Assembly: GCF_016862215.1 (NCBI RefSeq)
Contig: NZ_BOMN01000143.1
Location: 1-64,000, forward strand
Direction of reading: 5' to 3'
Length of the DNA stretch: 64,000 bases
From: Winogradskya humida
GTDB taxonomy: Bacteria > Actinomycetota > Actinomycetes > Mycobacteriales > Micromonosporaceae
The position numbers were made by a program, and so were the translations under genes. A model generated the notes under the pieces. The model made no database searches and had not been told where the DNA came from. It worked only from the letters and a program-made list of their open reading frames with translations. The stretch's first letter is position 1. The number at the start of each line of letters is the position of its first letter. This document shows, one piece after another, positions 1-8,619 of the stretch.

Positions 1-189
1 TTCCTCGCCGGTGTCGGCGGTCGAGACCGCCAGCACCGCCGTCCACCTGTCGACGCCTCCGCTCAAGGCCCGGTCGATGGTTTCGACGGCAAAGGGCACG
101 TGTGCGGGCAGGAACTCGTACGGGGCTACCGGGTCGGCCAGCCCGGCGTCAACGTCTGCGGCTGGCTGGGGCTCGTCTTGTTCCGCCAC
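1..189 (-). CDS. N-terminal part of an unrecognised protein, running off the window start
   Basis: An open frame on the minus strand starts with GTG at 189, has an AGGAG ribosome site six bases upstream, and stays open to base 1 (63 codons). The visible N-terminus begins VAEQDEPQPAADVDAG and is acidic and proline/alanine-rich, followed by an ordered-looking stretch containing VPFAVETIDRAL. I do not recognise the family. The good ribosome site and the absence of stops are the only evidence. It diverges from the DUF3500 gene across about 510 bases. Confidence 0.5.
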   Translation of the reverse strand, partial: MAEQDEPQPAADVDAGLADPVAPYEFLPAHVPFAVETIDRALSGGVDRWTAVLAVSTADTGEE

Positions 190-703
190 AATGCTCCTGT
201 CTCCCCGTGGTCACCGGTGCCAGAGGACAGTCGCAGGGCCCTGGGGGTCGTGTCACCTCGTTACTCGGTGTTCTGAGCTGCCGGGATGCGGTCCATGCCC
301 GATGACCAGCGGCAGTGCTGATGACGACACAGCGGCCGCAGTGCCGGCTTCTTCATGATTCACCCGATCGGGGCGATGACCCGGCATGGCAGCCGGCCGG
401 CATACGGCGGAAGAGAAGTAGCGCCCGACTCTTTCGGATCATCTGCGCTGAGGTCCTCAGCCACGACCAGCACACGCATGCCCTTCCTTGCTCACCAGGC
501 GTTCGCGATCGGATGACATTCGACGTGACTTTCAAAATGGTCCCGCACGGCGCACTCCTGACGGTTGCATAAGAGCAACCAAACTCAGCGAGCCCTTAAG
601 ACTTCGACAGCCGTTGCACATGCAGATCCGGAAATCTGGGGCCTTCAGCGCCGAAAGTGCCGCGCCGGGCTTCCGCCACAACCCGAGGAGAAGCAGTCCG
701 ACC
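190..703. other. Intergenic stretch; possible remnant of a response-regulator start
   Basis: No convincing complete gene. On the minus strand an ATG at 479, preceded by an AAGGAAGGG ribosome site, opens a frame beginning MRVLVVAEDLSADD. This resembles the first residues of an OmpR-type response regulator (usually MRVLVVEDD), but it loses all similarity and stops after about 39 codons. It may be what is left of a two-component regulator after a deletion. The remainder should hold the promoters of the two divergent genes. I see no strong hairpin or operator. Confidence 0.35.
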
Positions 704-1870
704 ATGCGCAAATATTTAGCCGTCGCCTCCGGTGCACTGCTGTCGACGACCCTCGCGGTCGCGGGCTGCAGCTCGAACGACACCACCACCTCGTCACCGG
801 CCACCAGCGCCTCGGCCCAGCAAGGCGGCCGCCCCGGCGGCCCGGGCGGTGGCGGACCGGGCGGGGGCATGGGGCAGGTCACCGCGGTCAATCTCAACAC
901 CAACGGGGTCAGCCCGGGCGGCGCCAACACCGCCGCGGTCGTCGCGGCGACGAACGCCTTCCTGGCCACGTTGGACGCCACCACAAAAGACAAAGTCCAG
1001 TACGACTTCACCGAGAACAAGGCCCGGCAGACGTGGTCGAACTTCCCGACCACCACGGTGCCCCGCGAGGGCATCGTCATGTCCGCCCTCACTGCCGGAC
1101 AGCAGAAAGCCGCGGACGCCATGCTCGCGGCCGCCCTGAGCACCACCGGCGCTCAGCAGGACAGCAACATCCGGGCTTCGGACGATGAGCTGAACCGGCT
1201 CGGCGGCCAAGGCGCCGACGGTTTCGGCAGCCTCACGGACTACTACGTCGCCGTCTACGGCACCCCGTCGGCTACCAGCCCGTTCATGATCCAGTTCGGT
1301 GGGCACCACCTGGCCCGCAACCTCACCTACAACGGCGACAAGGTCAGCCAGACCCCGCAGTTCGTCGGCACCGAACCCACCTCGTTCACCGCCGGGGGCA
1401 CCACCGTCGAGCCGCTCAAGGCCGAGTCCACGGCCATGTTCGGCATGCTCTCCGGGATCACCGCGGCGCACAAGACCGCTGCGAAGATCACCTCAGGTAC
1501 GTTCGACGACCTGGTCATGGGACCCGGCAAGGACACCGGCGTCTACCCGGCCTCCGAAGGAGTGGCTGTCTCCGAGCTGAGCGCCGACGAGAAGAAGCTG
1601 GTCACCACCGCGATCCAGACCTACGTCGGCGACCTGGCCGACGCGGCCGCGGCCAAGCTGATGGCCAAGTACACCGCTGAGCTGGACCAGACCCGGATCG
1701 GCTGGTCGAACAACAGCGGCCCGACCGACGAGAACAGCTACGTGCGCATCGACGGGCCCAGCGTGTGGATCGAGTTCATCAACACCCGCAGCCAGAGCAC
1801 ACCGAACATCCACTTCCACTCGGTCTACCGGGACAAGACCAACGACTACGGCAGCACCAAACCGAGTTGA
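704..1870 (+). CDS. DUF3500-family lipoprotein
   Basis: Predicted 388-residue exported lipoprotein. The ATG at 704 is chosen because it follows a GAGGAG ribosome site and begins a lipoprotein signal peptide: Lys/Arg, a hydrophobic stretch, then a V-A-G-C lipobox at about residues 19-22. A glycine/proline-rich linker (about 40-65) precedes the conserved domain, which contains the FGGHHLARNLTY segment and the C-terminal IHFHSVYRDKTNDYG segment that I associate with DUF3500. Its biochemical role is unknown. The histidine-rich motifs hint at metal or cofactor binding, but that is inference. The next gene starts two bases after its stop, so the two are probably co-transcribed with a HupE/UreJ-type membrane protein. 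Confidence 0.85.
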   Translation: MRKYLAVASGALLSTTLAVAGCSSNDTTTSSPATSASAQQGGRPGGPGGGGPGGGMGQVTAVNLNTNGVSPGGANTAAVVAATNAFLATLDATTKDKVQYDFTENKARQTWSNFPTTTVPREGIVMSALTAGQQKAADAMLAAALSTTGAQQDSNIRASDDELNRLGGQGADGFGSLTDYYVAVYGTPSATSPFMIQFGGHHLARNLTYNGDKVSQTPQFVGTEPTSFTAGGTTVEPLKAESTAMFGMLSGITAAHKTAAKITSGTFDDLVMGPGKDTGVYPASEGVAVSELSADEKKLVTTAIQTYVGDLADAAAAKLMAKYTAELDQTRIGWSNNSGPTDENSYVRIDGPSVWIEFINTRSQSTPNIHFHSVYRDKTNDYGSTKPS

Positions 1871-1872
1871 CC

Positions 1873-3207
1873 GTGACGCTTTCCTCCGACCGCGCAGGCG
1901 GCCCGCCGAGCAGGTGGGCCGCCTGGGCCGGGATCATGCTGGCGCTCCTGTGCCTGGCGATGGTGCTGACACCCGCCCCCGCGAACGCCCATCCGCTGAG
2001 CACCACGGCGATCTTGCTCGACGCCGGCGCTACCGAGGTGACCGGCAAGGTGCAGTTGCCCATCGACCGGCTCGCTCTGGCCCTCGACCAGCCACTCACC
2101 GCGGCGGTCGTCACGCAACCGGCGAAGCTCGAGGAGCTGCGCCGCTATCTGCTCGCCCACTCCTCGGCGGCCGGCCAGGGTGGGAACCCGTGGACGGTAA
2201 CCGCCAGTACCGGCCGGGTCGAGAGGATCGACGGCGTTGACCATCTCGTCTTCGACATCAGCCTTCGGCCCGCCGACGGCCGGGTGGGTGACTTCCAGCT
2301 GACGTACGACGGGATCGTGCACCACCTGCTGTCCCATCAGATCCTCGTCTCGCTGCGCGCGGACGGCGCCTCCGACTACACGACGCTGGGAGTGCTGGAC
2401 TGGCAAGAGCACACCATCGCCGTACCGATGGCCGGCGCAACCACCGAGAGTGGCTTCCTCGCCGCTGTCCGGCTCGGTATCCGGCACATCGCCGAAGGCG
2501 CCGACCACCTGCTGTTCCTGATCATGCTGTTGCTGCCGGCCCCGCTGCTGGCCCGCCACCGACGGTGGACCCGCTCGGACAACCTGCGCCGCGACTGCCT
2601 GCGCGTCGTGCACGTGGTCACCGCCTTCGCGGTCGGACACTCGATCACCCTGGCACTCGCCTCACTCGGCTACATCAGCGTGCCCACCCGGGTCGTGGAG
2701 AGCCTCATCGCGCTGTCCATCCTGGTATCCGGCATCCACGCGATCCGGCCCCTGGTCCCCGGCGGCGAGACCTGGATCGCGGCCGGGTTCGGGCTGATGC
2801 ACGGCCTGGCCTTCGCCGCCCTGCTCGGCGGGCTCGACCTCGGCCGTGGCTCGCTGGTGGTCAGCCTGCTCGGCTTCAATCTCGGCATCGAACTCACTCA
2901 GCTGATCGTCGTCGCCCTGCTCATGCCGTCCTTACTGCTGCTCAGCCACACCCGCGTCTACACCGCCGTGCGCATGACGGTCGCCGGCATCGGCATCGTT
3001 CTGGCCGCCGCCTGGCTCGCCGAGCGCACCACACTCATCACGGCCAACCCCCTCAACGCGGTATCGGATCAGCTCACGCGTCACCCGTTCCTGATCGCAG
3101 GCGGCCTCGCGATCGTCGCCGTCACCGTGTGGTCGGCGCCCGCCCTGCGGCCGGCTCCCATCACCGGCGTGCGCAGGACACCGGCCGGGTCGGGAACAGC
3201 TCGATAA
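1873..3207 (+). CDS. HupE/UreJ-type membrane protein with extracytoplasmic N-terminal domain
   Basis: 444-residue membrane protein. The GTG at 1873, just after the DUF3500 stop, is used because longer in-frame extension would lie inside that gene. A signal peptide ending near ANAHP is followed by an extracytoplasmic domain of about 170 residues, then a six- to seven-helix membrane domain. That domain starts at about residue 200 with the GIRHIAEGADHLLFL motif typical of HupE/UreJ_2 proteins; later segments include GHSITLALA and GLMHGLAFA. The histidines and acidic residue in these helices fit nickel or another transition metal, the presumed cargo of the family, but substrate is not shown here. 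Close coupling to the lipoprotein suggests a common export or uptake role. Confidence 0.85.
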   Translation: MTLSSDRAGGPPSRWAAWAGIMLALLCLAMVLTPAPANAHPLSTTAILLDAGATEVTGKVQLPIDRLALALDQPLTAAVVTQPAKLEELRRYLLAHSSAAGQGGNPWTVTASTGRVERIDGVDHLVFDISLRPADGRVGDFQLTYDGIVHHLLSHQILVSLRADGASDYTTLGVLDWQEHTIAVPMAGATTESGFLAAVRLGIRHIAEGADHLLFLIMLLLPAPLLARHRRWTRSDNLRRDCLRVVHVVTAFAVGHSITLALASLGYISVPTRVVESLIALSILVSGIHAIRPLVPGGETWIAAGFGLMHGLAFAALLGGLDLGRGSLVVSLLGFNLGIELTQLIVVALLMPSLLLLSHTRVYTAVRMTVAGIGIVLAAAWLAERTTLITANPLNAVSDQLTRHPFLIAGGLAIVAVTVWSAPALRPAPITGVRRTPAGSGTAR

Positions 3208-3264
3208 TCGAACCGGCGAGGCCCGTGGCAATACTTCACCCCCTCGAGCCCGCAAGTGCCCCGG

Positions 3265-4362
3265 TCAACCCTGGGCCAGTCCGGAGTCCGCCACCCCGGC
3301 AACGAGGCTTTCGAGGCCGAAGGCGGCCACGGGGCCCAGCGCGCCGGATCAGGCCGCCGCTCGCAGCGGCCATCGCACCCCAGGCCATGATGTCGCCGGT
3401 GAAGGCGTAGCTGCTCCGGCCGACCAGACGGGTGCGGTGCAGGACCGCCCCTGAGGCCGAGCGGGCTTCGGCCACGACCACGGAGGATCCGGTCTCCAGA
3501 AGCTTCGCGCTGGGTCCGCCGGTGGACCCCTGGGTCCGCCCCTCGAGTATTGCCCGCAGTCCGGCTCTGGCTCCCGGGATCCAGGCAACGGTTTCGACCA
3601 GGCCGGTGATGACGGGGATCGCGCTGGAAGCGCTCGGCCGCCCCAGGATGACATCCACGTCGCGAAGTGTCGGGTGCAGGGCGGGCAGCTCGAAGTGCTC
3701 GGTTCCGCCGACACTGACACCTCGGCGACGGCGGCCGTCGCCCAGATCGAAGCTGCGAACCCTGGCACCGGTTCGTTCCGCCTGGAGCCGGCCACCACGA
3801 AACGCGAACGATCTGTCGAGAATGGCGCCGGCGGCACTCAACGCGGTGCCGCCGCTCGCGCCGACCCCTTCGTTGAAGTAGCCGACCGCGATCGAGACAG
3901 CATCCGGCCCCGCTGCCGCGAGCGCGTGCGCACCTGCCACGTTTCCGGGCACCCAATCAAATCCGAAGGCGGTCACCATGGTCGAGCCCGAACGCTCGGC
4001 CAGCGGCCCGTAGTGGTCGAAGATGCGGCGGATGAACGACGGTTCTCCGGTGGTGTCCAGGTAGTGCGCTCCGGCGGTGACGGCGGCGTTCGCGGCCGGC
4101 TCCCCCATTTGCTGAAGGGTCCGACCGTCGAGACCAGGACATCCCCTGCCTCGACCAACGCGTTGACCGCCGCCGGCTTCGCGACATCGGCGACCCGGGT
4201 CTGCAGTCCTCCGAGTTCGGCTGCCAGGTTGTCGAGGCGAGCCTGGGACCGAGCCGCAAGAATCGGACGCACACCGCGCTTGACCAGGGCCCGTGCCACC
4301 AACCCGCCCGTGTAACCCGTCGCACCGAAGACGACGATCTCGTACCTCAGCGCGGCGCCCAC
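3265..4362 (-). pseudogene. Frameshifted saccharopine-dehydrogenase-family (trans-acting enoyl reductase-like) gene
   Basis: Three reading-frame segments together make one Rossmann-fold protein of the saccharopine dehydrogenase/trans-enoyl reductase group. The first begins with GTG at 4362 (MGAALRYEIVVFGATGYTGG) and runs to ...GPFSKWG. The frame is lost at a run of five C (plus strand 4102-4106), where one base appears to be missing, and continues as EPAANAAVTAGAHYLDTTGE and GFDWVPGN. A second slip near 3345, one extra base, is followed by GALGPVAAFGLESLVAG and a stop at 3265. The start overlaps the end of the tetR gene by 16 bases. Both lesions are in or beside short G/C runs, so assembly error is possible. 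If real, the gene is inactive. Confidence 0.75.
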
Positions 4363-4901
4363 GCTCGGTCCAACAAGGCGAGAACCCGGTCGGCGGTCTG
4401 CGGACGGTCGGCTCGGAGAACCCGGGCCATGGCGCCGGACAGCATGGTCAGGGCCAGCATCACGTCGTCGACCGTCACATCGGGCGCGATCAGGCCGGAG
4501 CGGCGAGCCGCATCGAGCTTGCCGTCGATCAGGGCGCGCATCCGCTGCTCGACTGCAAGCAGGCGGTCGTCGGGCACCGGCGCGAGCATGTCGATGAAGG
4601 CGGTGGAGTCGACGGTGTAGTCGGCCACGCGGCGCAGGAGGTCGTCGAGGGTCACCGATGCGTCGGTGACCATCTCCTCCAGTGCCTGCATGTTGTCCTC
4701 GAAGACGGCCAGTGCCAGGGCCAGCCGGTCGGGGAAGTGCCGGTACAGAACCGCCTGGCCGACGCCGGCGGCCCGCGCGACCGCGTACAGGGGTGCGTCG
4801 AACCCGGAGGCGGCGAACACCTCGCGGGCGGCGGCGAGCAACGCGGCCCGGTTCTCCGCCGCTGCTCCCGGTCCTCGGTTGGTCCGGCGTTGCTGGGTCA
4901 C
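4347..4901 (-). CDS. TetR-family repressor next to the FAD dehydrogenase
   Basis: 184-residue TetR-type regulator starting at GTG 4901. The N-terminal helix-turn-helix lies at about residues 18-62 (AALLAAAREVFAASGFDAPL, then GVGQAVLYRHFPDR); the rest is the helical ligand-binding and dimer domain, ending AWAPR. No clear ribosome site is visible, so the transcript may be leaderless. It diverges from the FAD dehydrogenase, and a perfect 12-base-arm palindrome lies between the two starts, so it probably represses both that gene and itself. The frameshifted reductase gene overlaps its 3' end and would be its operon partner. The ligand is unknown; steroid-like or acyl-CoA compounds are a guess from the neighbours. 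Confidence 0.85.
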   Translation of the reverse strand: MTQQRRTNRGPGAAAENRAALLAAAREVFAASGFDAPLYAVARAAGVGQAVLYRHFPDRLALALAVFEDNMQALEEMVTDASVTLDDLLRRVADYTVDSTAFIDMLAPVPDDRLLAVEQRMRALIDGKLDAARRSGLIAPDVTVDDVMLALTMLSGAMARVLRADRPQTADRVLALLDRAWAPR

Positions 4902-4974
4902 GAGGGAACGCTAATCATGTTCGCCCGACCGGCTCTTGCCGGGCCCTCGTTCTCGGCGCATGCTGTGACAATAC

Positions 4975-5000
4975 GCTACCGGACAACATTGTCCGGTAGC
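4975..5000. promoter_or_regulatory. Perfect palindromic operator, probably for the adjacent TetR
   Basis: Left arm GCTACCGGACAA and right arm TTGTCCGGTAGC are exact reverse complements separated by CA. The site lies 74 bases from the tetR start and 22 bases before the FAD dehydrogenase ATG. Length, symmetry and divergent placement fit a TetR-dimer operator controlling both directions. Confidence 0.8.
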
Positions 5001-5021
5001 CGGATGCTGTGGGGAGGGCCC

Positions 5022-6683
5022 ATGTCCGTCACCGATACGGAACACACCTATGACGTGGTGGTCGTCGGCACCGGCGCCGCCGCGTTCGGCGCTGCGATCA
5101 CCGCGGCCGACGCCGGGCTGTCAGTGGTGATGCTGGAAAGCAGCGAGCTCTGGGGCGGCAGCTCATCGATGTCGGGTGGCGGCGTCTGGCTGCCCAACAA
5201 CCCGCTCATGCAACGCGCCGGCGCCGGCGACTCCCGCGAGGAGGGCCTGCAGTACCTCGAGCACACCATCGGCGACGCCGGCCCGGCCACTTCCCGCGCC
5301 CGCAAGGAGGCCTTCGTCGAAGGCGTACCGGGCATCGTGCAGTTGCTGGAGCGCAAGGGGCTGCGTTTCGTCCGGGCCGCGGACTACCCGGATTACTACC
5401 CGGAGGCTCCCGGCGGCAAGGTCGGCCGGGCCATCGAGATCGACCCGTTCAACGTGCGCCGGATCGGTGACTGGTGGAAGACCTCCCGGGGGCGTAAGGA
5501 GGGCATTCCGGCGCCGGTCAAGACCGATGACTTCTGGCTCCTGCAGCGGGCCTGGTCCACGCCGGGAGGATTCGCCCGCGGGGTGCAGGTCGCCGGTCGG
5601 GTGGCCGGCATGGCGGTCCGCGGCCAGTGGCGGGTGGGTATGGGCGCGGGGCTCACGGCGGGCTTGATGCATGTCGCGCTGGGGCTGCGTATCCCGGTGT
5701 GGCTGTCGTCGCCGATGGAGGAGATTCTCGTTGAGGGTGATCGCGTGGTCGGCGTCCGCGTGGCCCGGGGCGGCCAGACCCACGTGGTCCGGGCGACCCG
5801 AGGTGTCGTGCTGGCCGGCGGCGGCTTCGACCACAACGAGGACCTGCGGCAGAAGTACCAGGGCGTGGACGGCACGTGGTCCAACGGTGCGGCTTCCAAC
5901 GTCGGCACCCCGATCATGGCCGCGGAGAAGATCGGCGCGGCCCTCGACCTCATGGACGAGGCGTGGTGGGGTGGTTCAGTGCCGCCCGCCGGACCCGGGC
6001 TCAAGGCCGGATTCATGGTGAGTGAGCGGTCCGCGCCCTACTCGCTGATCGTGGATGCGGCCGGTGACCGGTTCGCCAACGAGTCGGAGTCCTACGTCGA
6101 CCTCGGTCATCACATGTTCGAGCATGGCAAGGATGTGCCCGGCCGGTTCTGGATGATCGCCGACCGCCGGCACGCGCGCCGATACCTGCGCTCCTACGCC
6201 CTCGACCCCCGGGTCTCCAAGAAGTTCCGCGAGACCGGGATCCTGCACCACGCCGACACCGTCGCGGAGCTGGCCGGCAAGATCGGTATCGAGCCGCAGC
6301 GCCTGACCGGCACGGTGAACCGGTTCAACGGGTTCGCCCGCACCGGCATCGACCATGACTTCACCCGCGGCAGCTCCGCCTACGACCGCTACTACGGCGA
6401 CCCGCACGTACGCCCGAACCCCAACCTCGGCCCCGTACAGAAGGGCCCGTTCACGGCTGTCGAGGTCGTCCCCGGTGACCTCGGCACCAAGGGCGGTGTC
6501 GTCACCGACGAGCACGCGCGGGCCCTGCGCGCCGACGGATCGGTGATCGCCGGCCTCTACTCGGCGGGCAACAACAGCGCCTCGGTCATGGGCCGCACCT
6601 ACCCCGGACCGGGCTCGACCCTCGGCCCCGCGCTGGTCTTCGGCCACCTGGCCGCGAAACACCTGGCCGCCGGCGAAGGCTGA
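5022..6683 (+). CDS. FAD-dependent dehydrogenase of the 3-ketosteroid delta1-dehydrogenase/fumarate reductase type
   Basis: 553-residue flavoprotein. The ATG at 5022 follows GGGGAGGG; the frame extends upstream but only through the operator and the antisense tetR. It begins with the FAD dinucleotide fold (YDVVVVGTGAAAFGAAITAA, then LESSELWGGSS), contains the substrate/covalent-domain region, and ends with the second FAD segment G-L-Y-S-A-G-N-N followed by GRTYPGPGSTLGPAL, a hallmark of KstD-like enzymes. The family removes hydrogens from ring A of 3-ketosteroids or acts on related cyclic ketones. The substrate here cannot be read from sequence, and the neighbours (SDRs, hydrolase) do not make a recognisable steroid pathway. 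Regulated by the divergent TetR through the overlapping palindrome. Confidence 0.85.
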   Translation: MSVTDTEHTYDVVVVGTGAAAFGAAITAADAGLSVVMLESSELWGGSSSMSGGGVWLPNNPLMQRAGAGDSREEGLQYLEHTIGDAGPATSRARKEAFVEGVPGIVQLLERKGLRFVRAADYPDYYPEAPGGKVGRAIEIDPFNVRRIGDWWKTSRGRKEGIPAPVKTDDFWLLQRAWSTPGGFARGVQVAGRVAGMAVRGQWRVGMGAGLTAGLMHVALGLRIPVWLSSPMEEILVEGDRVVGVRVARGGQTHVVRATRGVVLAGGGFDHNEDLRQKYQGVDGTWSNGAASNVGTPIMAAEKIGAALDLMDEAWWGGSVPPAGPGLKAGFMVSERSAPYSLIVDAAGDRFANESESYVDLGHHMFEHGKDVPGRFWMIADRRHARRYLRSYALDPRVSKKFRETGILHHADTVAELAGKIGIEPQRLTGTVNRFNGFARTGIDHDFTRGSSAYDRYYGDPHVRPNPNLGPVQKGPFTAVEVVPGDLGTKGGVVTDEHARALRADGSVIAGLYSAGNNSASVMGRTYPGPGSTLGPALVFGHLAAKHLAAGEG

Positions 6684-6748
6684 GGACCACGGTTGCACAT
6701 CGCGTTCGGCAGGCCCTCGTTCCGACGACGACCTGCCGAACGCTCATT

Positions 6749-7660
6749 TCACAAAGCGGTTGGGAACAGGTGCTTGACTGCGAGCTTGTCCAGGTCGTCC
6801 AGGGACCACTTAGCGGCGGCACCGCCCTGGGTGTTGACCAGGGTGCTGACGTCTTCCATCCTCGACCAGCGCGCGATCGTTCCACCGTTGAGGCTGAAAA
6901 CTTCTCCAGTCACGTCCGCGGCGGCGTCGGTGCACAGCCAGGTGATCATCGGGGCGATGAACTCGGGGCCGGGCAGGTGGTGCGCGGCCAGTTCCTCCTC
7001 GGGGATCCCGCTGGCTGTCAGGCCAGCCTCGATCTGGTCCTTGAACAGCTCGTAGGTGCGGGTCGCGGCGGCCGGCGCGTAGGCGTTGAACGTGACGCCG
7101 CTGCCGCGGTGCTGGGCGCCGAGGTCGCGGATCATCCCGATGCCCCCGCTCATGGCGACGGCTCCGAGGGGGTTCTTCTGCGTTCCCCGGCCGATCTCGG
7201 AGGTCGCGAACAGGACCCGTCCCCAGCCGCGTTCGAGCATGCCCGGGACGGCTTCGCGGCTGAGCCAGAACTTCTGGCCGAGGTAGAGGTTCAGCAGGCG
7301 CTGCCAGCTGTCGTCGCCGGCCCGCAGGCCCAGGCTCGACGCGTCGAGCAGGGCGCCCGCGTTGGCGATCACGATGTCGCACGATCCGAAGTTCTCGATC
7401 GCGGTCTGCACGGCCCGTTTGCACCCCGCGGACTCGGCGATCGAGTCGTAGTTCGCCACCGCCGTGCCGCCGGCCGCCTCGATCTCGGCGACGGTGCCGT
7501 CGGCTGCGGCCGAGTTCGTGCCGTCGCCCTGGACGTCGGTGCCGAGGTCGTTGACCACGACCGACGCGCCCTCGGCCGCGAGCGCGAGGGCCACGTTCTT
7601 GCCGATCCCGTTGCCGGCGCCGGTTACCAGCGCGGCTCGTCCCTGCAGTCGCTTGCTCAT
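6749..7660 (-). CDS. SDR-family oxidoreductase lacking the usual catalytic Tyr/Lys
   Basis: 303-residue short-chain dehydrogenase. The ATG at 7660 has AGGA eight bases upstream; a GTG six bases earlier is less well placed. The NAD(P)-binding motif TGAGNGIG, the VNDLGTDVQGDG segment and the IANAG motif are intact. The catalytic helix, normally Y-x-x-x-K, reads LGAVAMSGGIGM, so neither Tyr nor Lys is present, and the preceding serine region is ATSEIGR. Either it is a non-catalytic paralogue or it uses other residues. The VVNDLGTDVQGDG segment resembles SDRs of beta-oxidation or bile-acid/steroid metabolism. It follows another SDR gene by 36 bases on the same strand and is probably in the same operon under the CGAGAC operator. 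Confidence 0.8.
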   Translation of the reverse strand: MSKRLQGRAALVTGAGNGIGKNVALALAAEGASVVVNDLGTDVQGDGTNSAAADGTVAEIEAAGGTAVANYDSIAESAGCKRAVQTAIENFGSCDIVIANAGALLDASSLGLRAGDDSWQRLLNLYLGQKFWLSREAVPGMLERGWGRVLFATSEIGRGTQKNPLGAVAMSGGIGMIRDLGAQHRGSGVTFNAYAPAAATRTYELFKDQIEAGLTASGIPEEELAAHHLPGPEFIAPMITWLCTDAAADVTGEVFSLNGGTIARWSRMEDVSTLVNTQGGAAAKWSLDDLDKLAVKHLFPTAL

Positions 7661-7695
7661 TCGCACATCCTTTTCTGATGGTTCAACGATGACGG

Positions 7696-8541
7696 TTACG
7701 CCGCTTGGCCGGTGAGGGCGCCGAGGCGGCCGGACTTCAGTGCGGCGACGACACCGCCGTCGACCAGCAGGTCGGTGCCGGTGATGAAGGAGGAGTCCGG
7801 TCCGAGCAGGAAGCCCGCCGCGGCGGCGATGTCGCCCGGGGCGCCGAGGCGCCCGGTGCCGGAGGCATCGACCATGGCGCGCATGATCGCGCCGGTCGGG
7901 CCAGCCAGTTCCTGCTGGCCCATGGCGGTGGAGATGACGCCGGGGCTGATGCTGTTGATCCGGGCTCCCCGCTCGCCCCAGGCCGTGCTCGCTGCCATGA
8001 CCCGCAGGTGATTGGCGCGCTTCGCGACGCTGTAGGCCGTCGCCGGGTCGCCGACGATCGGCGGGGCCAGGAACGGCAGGTCCAACAGCTGGTCAGCCGG
8101 GGTGGTGGCCAGGGCATACTCCTGCTCCGGGCTGAGCGGGGCGGCGGTGTGACCGGCCATGCTGGCGATCACCATACCGGCGCCACCGGGCGCGATCACC
8201 GGGGCGAACGCGTCGAGAACGAGCGCGACGCCGAGCAGGTCGACGGCGAGGATCGCCGGGACCGACGCCTGCACCGGCGACAGGCCGGCGGTGTGCACGA
8301 CCTGGGTGACCGACCCGGCCGCCTGCGCGGCGTCGGCGAAGGCCCGTACCGAAGTGGCGGAAGTGACGTCGACGACGTGCGTCTGCACGGTGAGCCCCTC
8401 GTCGGTCAGGACCTGCTCGGCCCGGGCGAGAACTCCCTCACCGATGTCGCCGAGCAGCACCGTGCGGCCTGCCCCGAAACGGCGGGCGATCGCCTCCCCC
8501 ATGCCTCCGGCCCCGATGATTGCCAGCACCTGACGACTCAT
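7696..8541 (-). CDS. SDR-family oxidoreductase with intact catalytic motif
   Basis: 281-residue short-chain dehydrogenase. The ATG at 8541 follows GAGGGAC. The cofactor motif is GAGGMGEA instead of the common TGxxxGIG. The catalytic serine region (VIASMAG), Y-S-V-A-K and the INSISPG loop are present, and it ends with ITGTDLLVDGG as in NAD-dependent alcohol/ketone SDRs. A long insertion (about residues 140-165) between the serine and tyrosine resembles the 3-alpha-hydroxysteroid dehydrogenase subgroup. It is the first gene after the operator at 8564-8580 and diverges from the second TetR gene. Substrate is not determinable. Confidence 0.85.
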   Translation of the reverse strand: MSRQVLAIIGAGGMGEAIARRFGAGRTVLLGDIGEGVLARAEQVLTDEGLTVQTHVVDVTSATSVRAFADAAQAAGSVTQVVHTAGLSPVQASVPAILAVDLLGVALVLDAFAPVIAPGGAGMVIASMAGHTAAPLSPEQEYALATTPADQLLDLPFLAPPIVGDPATAYSVAKRANHLRVMAASTAWGERGARINSISPGVISTAMGQQELAGPTGAIMRAMVDASGTGRLGAPGDIAAAAGFLLGPDSSFITGTDLLVDGGVVAALKSGRLGALTGQAA

Positions 8542-8563
8542 GTCCCTCACCCGTTTCAATTAA

Positions 8564-8580
8564 CGAGACTTTTTGTCTCG
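8564..8580. promoter_or_regulatory. 17-bp operator CGAGAC-TTTTT-GTCTCG, copy 1
   Basis: Six-base inverted arms separated by TTTTT, bracketed by TTAA on both sides. It lies between the divergent SDR gene (23 bases from its ATG) and the tetR gene (40 bases from its ATG). An identical 17-base sequence precedes the hydrolase gene at 9319, which marks it as a regulon site for this TetR. Confidence 0.85.
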
Positions 8581-8619
8581 CTTAACAAGGACGATACGCG
8601 CGTCGGTAGGCTTGTCAAC

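Noticed and set aside
488..703. N-terminal extension of the DUF3500 protein upstream of ATG 704
   Set aside because: The signal peptide begins at 704 with its own ribosome site; the extension has no ordered or exported features.
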